Of a stretch of 49,746 nt of DNA, positions 44,014 to 49,746 are shown in pieces. Source of the DNA: Saprospiraceae bacterium. GTDB lineage: Bacteria; Bacteroidota; Bacteroidia; Chitinophagales; Saprospiraceae. Location of the stretch: NCBI GenBank assembly GCA_022841745.1, contig JALHQW010000058.1:1-49746 (forward strand). Reading direction: 5' to 3'. Every line of letters begins with the position of its first letter. Within the stretch, counting starts at the first letter, position 1. A program made the position numbers and the translations under genes. Below the pieces are notes generated by a model. That model ran no database searches. It saw only the letters and a program-made list of their open reading frames with translations, and had not been told where the DNA came from.

Positions 44014-44592
44014 ATGGTTTCGGTAACTATCAACGGAACGCCCCGCACAGGAAGGGGAACATCGGCAGCGAAGGCCGACAGGAACGCAGGCACCATACCT
44101 TGTGTGATGTACGGCGGCGGCGGAGGCGAAAGCCTCCACTTCACGGTTAGCCCCGACGAAGTGCGTGACCTCGTCTATACCGGCGAGTTCAAATTGGCCA
44201 ATGTGAACATTGACGGCAAAACCTACAGGTCTATCCTGAAGGAAATACAGTACCACCCTGTCACTGACGCCATTTCCCACATTGACTTCCTGAACTTGAC
44301 AGATGGCAATAACATCAAAGTTATGGTACCCATCCGTTTCGAAGGCTCAGCACCTGGCGTACGGGCAGGTGGCAAGTTCGTTCAAAAACTGCGTTCGGTA
44401 AAAATCAAGACAAAGCCGGAGTCAATGGTGAACGAAATGAAAGTGGATATCTCCAAGTTGAAGCTTGGGCAATCCCTTCGGGTTCGCGACATCGCGACCA
44501 AAGAAGGCGTTGAAATCATCAATGCGCAAGCATTGCCGATTTGCACCATCACCATACCAAGGGGCTTGAAGATCACCGACGAGGATGAATAA
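44014..44592 (+). CDS. rplY: 50S ribosomal protein L25/general stress protein Ctc
   Basis: A 192-residue ribosomal protein that binds 5S rRNA. The L25 domain occupies about 1-95 (MVSVTINGTPRTGRGTSAAKADR then GTIPCVMYG, with LKEIQYHPVTDAISHIDFL), and the C-terminal TL5/Ctc beta domain about 96-192 (VPIRFEGSAPGVRAGGKF, MVNEMKVDISKLKLGQ, the end region GLKI). The two-domain form is standard in Bacteroidota. It has its own promoter and a strong terminator, and so forms a one-gene unit. Confidence 0.95.
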   Translation: MVSVTINGTPRTGRGTSAAKADRNAGTIPCVMYGGGGGESLHFTVSPDEVRDLVYTGEFKLANVNIDGKTYRSILKEIQYHPVTDAISHIDFLNLTDGNNIKVMVPIRFEGSAPGVRAGGKFVQKLRSVKIKTKPESMVNEMKVDISKLKLGQSLRVRDIATKEGVEIINAQALPICTITIPRGLKITDEDE

Positions 44593-44637
44593 TGAATAAG
44601 GGCGGTTAATCATCGTACTTATTTGGTTGGAAATACG

Positions 44638-44681
44638 GCGAGGCATAAGGTGAAAATCCCTTATGCCTCGCTCTCATTTTT
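44638..44681 (+). terminator. Terminator of rplY
   Basis: GCGAGGCATAAGG (44638-44650) pairs perfectly with CCTTATGCCTCGC (44659-44671), followed by TCTCATTTTT. Confidence 0.75.
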
Positions 44682-44776
44682 GCGAAAACGGTAACAAGGC
44701 TGTAAGGATGCGGGAGAAAAAATCGAAAAAATCCCCGAAAAACATTCCTTTTTTAGCAGTTACCAAAACCCATAAA

Positions 44777-45559
44777 ATGGCTGAACAACTGCGCATCACC
44801 ACGGTACAAGCCGACCTCGAATGGGAAAACATCGAGGCAAACTTGGCAAAGTTTTCGTCAAAGCTCGCCCCGCTGGCGGGGCAGACGGACGTTATCGTGC
44901 TGCCGGAGATGTTCACCACGGGCTTTAGCATGGATGCCAAAAAGTTGGCAGAACCCATGTCGGGTCAAACGATGGACTGGTTTGCCGAACAGGCCAGCAA
45001 TGCAGAGGCTGTTGTAACGGGCAGCTTCATTGCCGAGGAAGGAGGTAATTATTTCAATAGGCTGGTTTGGATGCGCCCTGGTGGCAGCTACGACCTGTAC
45101 GACAAGCGGCACCTATTCACGCTCGCCACCGAGCATGAAACCTACACCCCAGGCCAAAAAAAATTGGTAACGGAGTGGAAGGGCTGGAAAATCTGCCCGC
45201 TTATCTGCTACGACCTACGGTTCCCAGTCTGGAGCCGCAACGTGGATGGCTACGACCTGCTGCTCTACGTGGCCAACTGGCCGGAGCGCCGAAGCCACCA
45301 CTGGCGACACCTGCTCGTGGGAAGGGCCATTGAAAACCAATGCTTTGTGGTCGGAGTGAATCGCTGTGGCAGGGACGGAAAGGGGCTGGACTACTCTGGC
45401 GACACGACAGTAGCGGATTTTGCTGGGAAGTTGTTGTACCAAGTAGCCGACACTGAAGCTGTATTTACCATATCACTTTCGATTGAAATATTGCGCAGCT
45501 ATAGGGAACACCTACAATTTCTGGCCGATAGAGACGAATTTGAAATTTTTATTCGTTAA
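44777..45559 (+). CDS. Nitrilase-family omega-amidase (YafV-like)
   Basis: A 260-residue carbon-nitrogen hydrolase with the catalytic triad E44 (LPEMFTTGF), K110 (YDKRHLF) and C144 (LICYDLRFP). The MFTTGFSM and FTLATEHETYTPG segments match YafV/omega-amidases, which hydrolyse alpha-ketoglutaramate or alpha-ketosuccinamate in methionine salvage and glutamine transamination. The ATG at 44777 was chosen because an upstream in-frame ATG at 44663 lies inside the rplY terminator. No methionine-salvage partner is adjacent. Confidence 0.88.
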   Translation: MAEQLRITTVQADLEWENIEANLAKFSSKLAPLAGQTDVIVLPEMFTTGFSMDAKKLAEPMSGQTMDWFAEQASNAEAVVTGSFIAEEGGNYFNRLVWMRPGGSYDLYDKRHLFTLATEHETYTPGQKKLVTEWKGWKICPLICYDLRFPVWSRNVDGYDLLLYVANWPERRSHHWRHLLVGRAIENQCFVVGVNRCGRDGKGLDYSGDTTVADFAGKLLYQVADTEAVFTISLSIEILRSYREHLQFLADRDEFEIFIR

Positions 45560-45563
45560 GTGC

Positions 45564-45593
45564 TTGGAAATAAAATCTGTTTTAGCATCTTTG
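45564..45593 (+). promoter_or_regulatory. Promoter candidate for the NlpC/P60 lipoprotein
   Basis: TTG (45564-45566), 19 bp, CATCTTTG (45586-45593), one mismatch from TAnnTTTG. The predicted leader is about 195 nt. Confidence 0.45.
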
Positions 45594-45792
45594 CCGCCGA
45601 CCCTGTAAGACGTGGGGCAAAAACAGCAAAAAAGGCTATTTCGGCGCTGACGCAAAACTCCCAATATTAATTATCCCACTTTTGATTGAACACTTCCAGC
45701 TATGTGAGCGCCTCCCAAAGTTTTGACCCTTTTTAAGCAAGTATCTTTTAAATCGTGGAACCTGGTTGTAAAGCCAACAAAAACAGCAACGT

Positions 45793-46332
45793 ATGAACGT
45801 GAAGAAGCTGGTAAGGGGAGTGTTGTCTATGGTGGCACTCGTGGGAATGACATCTTGTAGTTTATTGTCACAGACCCTTGATGCAAATGGGCCAATTGCC
45901 GAGGCAAAGGCCAAGAAGATGGAAGCGGAGATATTACTGCGTGATGAAATCGTGCATTTTGCAGAGCAGTATCTTGGAACGCATTACCGCTCCGCTGGCA
46001 AGTCACCCGGCGGGTTCGATTGCTCCGGTTTTGTTTACTACATCATGAAGGAGCATGACATAAAAATGAACAGTTCCTCTGCGACGCAGGAGAACCAAGG
46101 CGAGAGCATTTCCAAAAAGGAAGCCCGCCCCGGAGATTTGGTATTCTTCAGGCGCAGCCCCGGTGGCAGGGTTTATCACGTGGCAATGATTTATGAAAAC
46201 GACAAGAAAAAGGGCATGACCCTCATCCATAGCACCTCCGGCAGGGGCGTCGTTGTGGAAAAGCTGGAAGATTCTGCCTATTGGCGTTCGAAAATCATGT
46301 CATTTAGGAACGTGGTGAGCGGCAAGAAGTGA
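45793..46332 (+). CDS. NlpC/P60-family lipoprotein peptidase
   Basis: A 179-residue cell-wall hydrolase. A lipobox-like cysteine (C22 in GMTSC) suggests lipid anchoring, with the caveat that -3 is Met. The catalytic cysteine is C77 (GGFDCSGFVYY), followed by H129 (VYHVAMIY) and H146 (LIHSTS). NlpC/P60 enzymes cleave peptide bridges of peptidoglycan, typically gamma-D-Glu-diaminopimelate. The RPGDLVFFRR segment is the usual signature between the catalytic residues. It is a single gene ended by a strong hairpin shared with the convergent rsmA gene. Confidence 0.88.
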   Translation: MNVKKLVRGVLSMVALVGMTSCSLLSQTLDANGPIAEAKAKKMEAEILLRDEIVHFAEQYLGTHYRSAGKSPGGFDCSGFVYYIMKEHDIKMNSSSATQENQGESISKKEARPGDLVFFRRSPGGRVYHVAMIYENDKKKGMTLIHSTSGRGVVVEKLEDSAYWRSKIMSFRNVVSGKK

Positions 46333-46348
46333 TTTTTTCTGCCTAAGC

Positions 46349-46390
46349 AAATAGCCCAATCGGACTGACCGGTTGGGCTATTTGTTTTTA
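46349..46390. terminator. Terminator between nlpC-type gene and rsmA
   Basis: AAATAGCCCAATCGG (46349-46363) pairs with CCGGTTGGGCTATTT (46369-46383; one G-T pair) over an ACTGA loop, followed by GTTTTTA on the plus strand and a few T on the minus strand. It overlaps the last codon of rsmA. Confidence 0.75.
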
Positions 46391-47170
46391 ATCCCCCATA
46401 ACCCGATTCGTTAGCCCAACGAACTCAGCTACGCTCAGCACCTCCGGTCGTTGCGTGAAAAAAGCCTCCTCCAACACCGCTGGTCGCTGCTCGAAGAAGG
46501 GCTTCATCGTATTGCGGAGCATCTTGCGGCGCTGGCTGAACGCTTGCTTTACCACCTTGCGGAACATGGCCTCGTCACAGCCCAAAGCCGCCGTTTTGCG
46601 CTGTAGCCTTATGACACCCGATAGCACTTTTGGCGGCGGGTTGAAATTGCGATTGCCTACAGAGAAGAGGTATTTGCCATCATAAAAAGCCTGTGTGAGT
46701 ACACTGATGACACCGTAGTCCTTGCCGCCCGATGGGGCAACGATGCGCTCGGCCATTTCCTTTTGGAACATGCCCACAAGCTGCGGCACCAACGAGCGGT
46801 GTTCCACCATTTTGAATACAATCTGTGAGCTGATGTTGTAAGGGAAATTGCCGATAATGCAGAAAGGTTGTCGGTCGCTTGCCCCCGTGGGGAAGACTGA
46901 ACCAAGGTCGAGCTTCAGAAAATCCTCTGAGATGATTTTGCCGTGCAGGGCGGGATAGTTGGCATTCAGGTAGTCCACCATATCGGTGTCCGCTTCGACG
47001 CATTTCAGCGAAAAATCCTTTTCGAGCAGGTACTTGGTGAGCATTCCCTTGCCAGGGCCGACCTCCAATACGTTGTTTGGCCCATCGGTCAATTGCAAGG
47101 AATCGGCGATGCGCCGAGCGATGTCTTCGTTGGTCAAGAAATGCTGTCCGAAGGATTTTTTGGCTCGCAT
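46388..47170 (-). CDS. rsmA: 16S rRNA (adenine1518-N6/adenine1519-N6)-dimethyltransferase
   Basis: A 260-residue KsgA/RsmA methyltransferase. The features are KSFGQHFLTNEDIARRI at the N-terminus, SAM motif LEVGPGKGMLTKYLL, and the catalytic GNFPYNISSQIVFKM (motif IV, N-x-P-Y). It dimethylates two adjacent adenines in helix 45 of 16S rRNA. Length and motif spacing are standard. It diverges from pdxA, a pairing that in E. coli is co-directional. Confidence 0.95.
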   Translation of the reverse strand: MRAKKSFGQHFLTNEDIARRIADSLQLTDGPNNVLEVGPGKGMLTKYLLEKDFSLKCVEADTDMVDYLNANYPALHGKIISEDFLKLDLGSVFPTGASDRQPFCIIGNFPYNISSQIVFKMVEHRSLVPQLVGMFQKEMAERIVAPSGGKDYGVISVLTQAFYDGKYLFSVGNRNFNPPPKVLSGVIRLQRKTAALGCDEAMFRKVVKQAFSQRRKMLRNTMKPFFEQRPAVLEEAFFTQRPEVLSVAEFVGLTNRVMGD

Positions 47171-47222
47171 AAGTGAAATGACTAATTTTGACCCTTTCTG
47201 GGCCGGAAAGATAGCTTTTTAA

Positions 47223-47250
47223 GGGATGGGGGATGAGGGATGAGGGATAG
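47223..47250. repeat. Four-unit heptamer repeat between rsmA and pdxA
   Basis: GGGATGG, GGGATGA, GGGATGA, GGGATAG in tandem (28 bp), in the divergent intergenic region. It lacks an inverted arm. Confidence 0.7.
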
Positions 47251-47326
47251 TTTTTTCCCAAATCGTTGATTTTCAGGTTCTTAAAATTGCGAAAGACCGC
47301 TTCTGAAACCTCTGGCCTTAAACTGG

Positions 47327-48517
47327 TTGGCATGGCCTTTTGGCTCCAGCCATCAAAATACGTACAAAGTGGAACAAGAAAAAGAATACAACGAGCAAGA
47401 AGAAACCCACAACGAACAGCCCCAACAGCCCTACGTCAAAAGCAACAAGCCCGTGCTGGGCATCACCGCTGGCGACATCAATGGCATTGGTTTGGAGGTA
47501 ATCCTGAAAGCCCTTTCCCACCGTAAAATCCTGGACATCTGCGTTCCTGTCATTTACGGCTCCTCCAAGGTGGTCTCTTACCACAAGAACATTGTGCAGT
47601 TGGACGATTTCAACTTCGTCGGTCAGCGCAATGCCGAGCGCTTGGCGCACGACAAGGTGAATGTGGTGAACGTCTGGAACGACAACGTGAATATCACCCT
47701 TGGCAAGCCCACCGATCTCGGCGGCAAGTTTGCGCAGCAAAGCCTCGAAGCCGCAACGAAGGATCTCAAGCTCGGCCTGATTGATGCCATTGTGACAGCC
47801 CCTATCCATAAGAAATCCATGCAAATGGCTGGCTTTGAGCATATTGGGCACACAGAGTATATTACCAAGGAGTTCAATGCCACGGACAGCCTGATGCTAT
47901 TGGCCGCCGACCGCCTCAGGGTGGGCTTGGTAACGGCGCATGTGCCGCTAAAGGACGTTTCAAAGGCCATCACCAAGGAGCGCATCATCGCCAAGCTGCG
48001 CATCTTCTCCGAAGCACTGCGCCTCGACTTTGCCATCGGACGGCCCAATATCGCCGTGCTCGGCCTGAACCCACATGCTGGAGAGGAAGGCATGCTGGGC
48101 GACGAGGAGGAAAAAATCATCCGCCCGGCCATTATGGAATGCAAAAAGAACGGCATGATGGCCTTCGGCCCCTTCCCTGCCGATGGCTTTTTTGGCTCCG
48201 GCCAATACAACAAGTTCGATGGTGTGCTGGCCATGTACCACGATCAAGGGCTGATTCCCTTCAAGGCGCTCACCTTTGGAAGTGGCGTAAACTATACCGC
48301 CGGGCTATCCATCATCCGTACCTCGCCCGACCATGGCACTGCCTTCGACCTTGCTGGCAAAAACGAGGCAGATCCCTCATCCTTCCTCCATGCTATGTTC
48401 ATGGCCATTGACATCTACCGCAACCGCAAGGAGCATTATGAACTCAAGAAAAATGCCGTGCGTAGGGTAGAAGTGGAAATGGAAAAAGAGGAGGGAGGCG
48501 CGGTTATGTCGGATTAA
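47327..48517 (+). CDS. pdxA: 4-hydroxythreonine-4-phosphate dehydrogenase
   Basis: An enzyme of pyridoxal 5'-phosphate biosynthesis: it oxidises 4-phosphohydroxy-L-threonine using NAD. Recognisable parts are KPVLGITAGDINGIGLEV, TAPIHKKSM (metal His), GLNPHAGEEGMLGDEE and MYHDQGLIPFKAL (metal His). There is no ATG in the 5' region, so initiation is at TTG 47327 (396 residues) or GTG 47369 (382 residues). The first 30-45 residues are a charged Glu/Gln-rich extension (EQEKEYNEQEETHNEQPQQ) absent from most PdxA. It is divergent from rsmA and ends in a strong bidirectional palindrome. Confidence 0.9.
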   Translation: MAWPFGSSHQNTYKVEQEKEYNEQEETHNEQPQQPYVKSNKPVLGITAGDINGIGLEVILKALSHRKILDICVPVIYGSSKVVSYHKNIVQLDDFNFVGQRNAERLAHDKVNVVNVWNDNVNITLGKPTDLGGKFAQQSLEAATKDLKLGLIDAIVTAPIHKKSMQMAGFEHIGHTEYITKEFNATDSLMLLAADRLRVGLVTAHVPLKDVSKAITKERIIAKLRIFSEALRLDFAIGRPNIAVLGLNPHAGEEGMLGDEEEKIIRPAIMECKKNGMMAFGPFPADGFFGSGQYNKFDGVLAMYHDQGLIPFKALTFGSGVNYTAGLSIIRTSPDHGTAFDLAGKNEADPSSFLHAMFMAIDIYRNRKEHYELKKNAVRRVEVEMEKEEGGAVMSD

Positions 48518-48530
48518 GTGCTTAACCTTT

Positions 48531-48584
48531 TATGAAAAAAGGAACGGTTGTCGGGCATGCCCGACAACCGTTCCTTTTTTCATA
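48531..48584. terminator. 54-bp perfect palindromic bidirectional terminator
   Basis: A fully self-complementary 54-bp sequence centred on GCATGC, with GGAACGGTTGTCGGG arms and A6/T6 at the ends. It serves the convergent pdxA and coiled-coil genes. Confidence 0.85.
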
Positions 48585-48598
48585 AAAAACAGTTTGAT

Positions 48599-49312
48599 TT
48601 ACTGCTCTTCCGGGATAGCAGCCCCTGTGGCCTTCTTACCTTTTTTGACACTTTTCTCCAGTTTTCCGACCTTCTCTTCGGCACGCTTGATGGCCTCTTC
48701 CCGCTTCTTGATGTCTTCTGGTTTCAGTTTACCAGATTTCTTGTCCTTTTCGAGTTTGGCCTTGGCATCCTTTATTTTCTGCTTGCCTTTGGCAACATCA
48801 CTATCACCTTTCGTGGTGGCATCGCTGGTGCGCTTGTGCTTCTCAGGGTGCTTGGCTCGGGCTTCTTCAGAGCGCTGCTTGCCGAATTCCTTTCCGCTCT
48901 TGTCGCCTTTGTTTTTGCCATAGGCATTGCCCTTGCCTTCAGATTCGTCGGCGTCGCCTTCGTTATGGTCATCGTCATCGTCACGGCCTTTGCCCGCTTT
49001 TTCACGGGTTTCTTTCTCGGCCTGTTTGGCTTCTTTTTGACCTTGCTTTTGGGCTTTGTCGGCCTGTTTTTGAGCCTTTTCAGTGCCCTTCTGGGCTTTG
49101 TCGGCCTGCTTTTGTGCATCTTTTACTGATTTGTCAACTTGCTTTTGTGCTTTTTCAGTGCCTTTCTGGGCTTTGTCGGCCTCTTTGGTTGACTTGGCCA
49201 AGGCTTTCTGCTCCTTCTTTTCTTGGCCTTTGCCTTCTTGAGCAAAAACGGTAGTAGTTGTTGCAGTAATGGCCAAAAGCAATAGGATTGCGAACAATTG
49301 TTTAATCTTCAT
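48599..49312 (-). CDS. Exported Lys/Glu-rich coiled-coil protein
   Basis: A 237-residue protein with a signal peptide (MKIKQLFAILLLLAITAT, ending in VFAQ). The rest is low-complexity and charged: Lys-Ala-Gln-Lys repeats with KAQKGTEKAQKQ (about residues 43-95), an acidic patch RDDDDDHNEGDADESEG (about 108-124), a GNAYGKNKGDKSGKEFGKQR segment, and a final coiled coil of K/E heptads. Isoelectric balance is strongly basic overall. Function is unknown; a periplasmic spacer or polymer-binding protein is possible. The ATG at 49312 starts directly at the signal peptide; an in-frame ATG at 49342 adds only ten residues. Confidence 0.75.
   Translation of the reverse strand: MKIKQLFAILLLLAITATTTTVFAQEGKGQEKKEQKALAKSTKEADKAQKGTEKAQKQVDKSVKDAQKQADKAQKGTEKAQKQADKAQKQGQKEAKQAEKETREKAGKGRDDDDDHNEGDADESEGKGNAYGKNKGDKSGKEFGKQRSEEARAKHPEKHKRTSDATTKGDSDVAKGKQKIKDAKAKLEKDKKSGKLKPEDIKKREEAIKRAEEKVGKLEKSVKKGKKATGAAIPEEQ
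49040..49190 (-). repeat. Internal repeats in the Lys/Glu-rich gene
   Basis: Near-identical stretches containing TTTTCAGTGCC and TTCTGGGCTTTGTCGGCC recur at about 49074-49105 and 49150-49180, giving the KAQKGTEKAQKQ protein repeat. Confidence 0.65.
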
Positions 49313-49370
49313 TTTTGAGAATTTTTTTTGATGTGAAAACATAGTTTGAGCAGCCTGCAGGAGCTATTTT

Positions 49371-49613
49371 TTACAGGGAGTCGAGTGCTGACTCAAGTTC
49401 CTTGGCATCCTGCTCGATTTCATCGGCGGCCTCGTCAAGTTCCTTGGCGAGGGAGTCAATAGGGGCGGTTGCTGCCTCTTGAACGTCCTGTGTGTTGTCT
49501 TGCACTGGCTCGTTGGTAGTGGACTGTTCTGTACCGCCCTCCCGGCAAGCTGTGGCCAATATTGCGGCAGCGAAGAACAAAATGGAAAAAAATGACAATG
49601 CTGTTTTTTTCAT
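49371..49613 (-). CDS. Small acidic lipoprotein
   Basis: An 80-residue lipoprotein. The lipobox is LATAC, preceded by a hydrophobic segment (SFFSILFFAAAILA). The mature part is acidic (Asp/Glu/Thr/Gln-rich) and ends in a helix DSLAKELDEAADEIEQDAKEL. Not recognised beyond this. The ATG at 49613 (MKKTAL) was chosen over an upstream in-frame ATG at 49667. It lies 58 bp upstream of the coiled-coil gene's start on the same strand, so the two may be co-transcribed. Confidence 0.65.
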   Translation of the reverse strand: MKKTALSFFSILFFAAAILATACREGGTEQSTTNEPVQDNTQDVQEAATAPIDSLAKELDEAADEIEQDAKELESALDSL

Positions 49614-49746
49614 GTTGAAATGGATTTTGGTAACTATACAGCCGGGGTAAATTTGTAAAAGTGTCAAAAAAAGGCTGCAATTTCCAAAGAGTCCGTATTT
49701 TTTGCCTTTTAAAATGATTGTTTACACTTGACAGAATCAGATTACA
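49614..49746. other. End of window without a recognisable gene
   Basis: The last 133 bp hold no gene I can support and no clear promoter element for the lipoprotein. Confidence 0.4.

Overview
The window looks like a chromosomal segment of a Bacteroidota bacterium. The case rests on five very large secreted proteins that end in type IX secretion system (T9SS) sorting domains or in the gliding-motility-type C-terminal domain, on promoters of the Bacteroidota form (TTG, about 19 bp, TAnnTTTG), on weak or absent Shine-Dalgarno sequences, and on DUF4199, GEVED, HYR-like and PKD-like domains. The fairly high GC content and the style of the giant repeat proteins suggest Saprospirales or a related order; this placement is an inference. 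No prophage, insertion sequence, rRNA operon or CRISPR array was seen.

Layout. 1-3.6 kb: a T9SS cargo protein with two GEVED domains. 3.6-6.4 kb: a three-gene minus-strand operon for surface-sugar synthesis (CDP-glucose 4,6-dehydratase, RfbC-like epimerase, membrane-anchored SGNH hydrolase). 6.4-11 kb: stacked hairpins, a LOG-family phosphoribohydrolase, an NtrC-type regulator with no DNA-binding domain, and a GT39-type membrane glycosyltransferase. 11-18 kb: a small coiled-coil exported protein and a 1940-residue HYR-repeat T9SS protein. 18-27 kb: a phosphohexomutase, MscL, another T9SS protein, an unknown 470-residue protein, TrmB and a tRNA with anticodon CAT. 27.6-36 kb: a 2207-residue repeat protein with a gliding-type C-terminus, a DUF4199-like membrane protein and a glutaminyl-cyclase-like lipoprotein. 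36-42 kb: a DUF937 protein, a Pycsar-effector-like membrane protein with a degenerate HD domain, and a UvrD-type helicase-nuclease interrupted by repeats. 42-49.7 kb: a lectin-domain cargo protein, ribosomal protein L25/Ctc, an omega-amidase-like nitrilase, an NlpC/P60 lipoprotein, RsmA, PdxA and two small exported proteins.

The most unusual signal is a family of 7-bp (heptanucleotide) tandem-repeat elements. They often have a direct array on one side and the inverted array on the other, and they recur at about six places. Two copies lie inside the helicase-nuclease gene without breaking its frame. The larger contains 41 consecutive heptamers organised as six 42-bp superunits and is read as a 14-residue protein repeat. 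Both copies share a nearly identical 21-bp core. Another copy lies directly before the GTG start of the phosphohexomutase gene.

How the genes fit together: the sugar operon, the GT39 enzyme and the phosphohexomutase could supply surface glycans, and the five T9SS cargoes are probably displayed at or released from the cell surface. TrmB, the tRNA, L25, RsmA and PdxA are scattered housekeeping genes, mostly in one- or two-gene units separated by strong, often bidirectional hairpin terminators.
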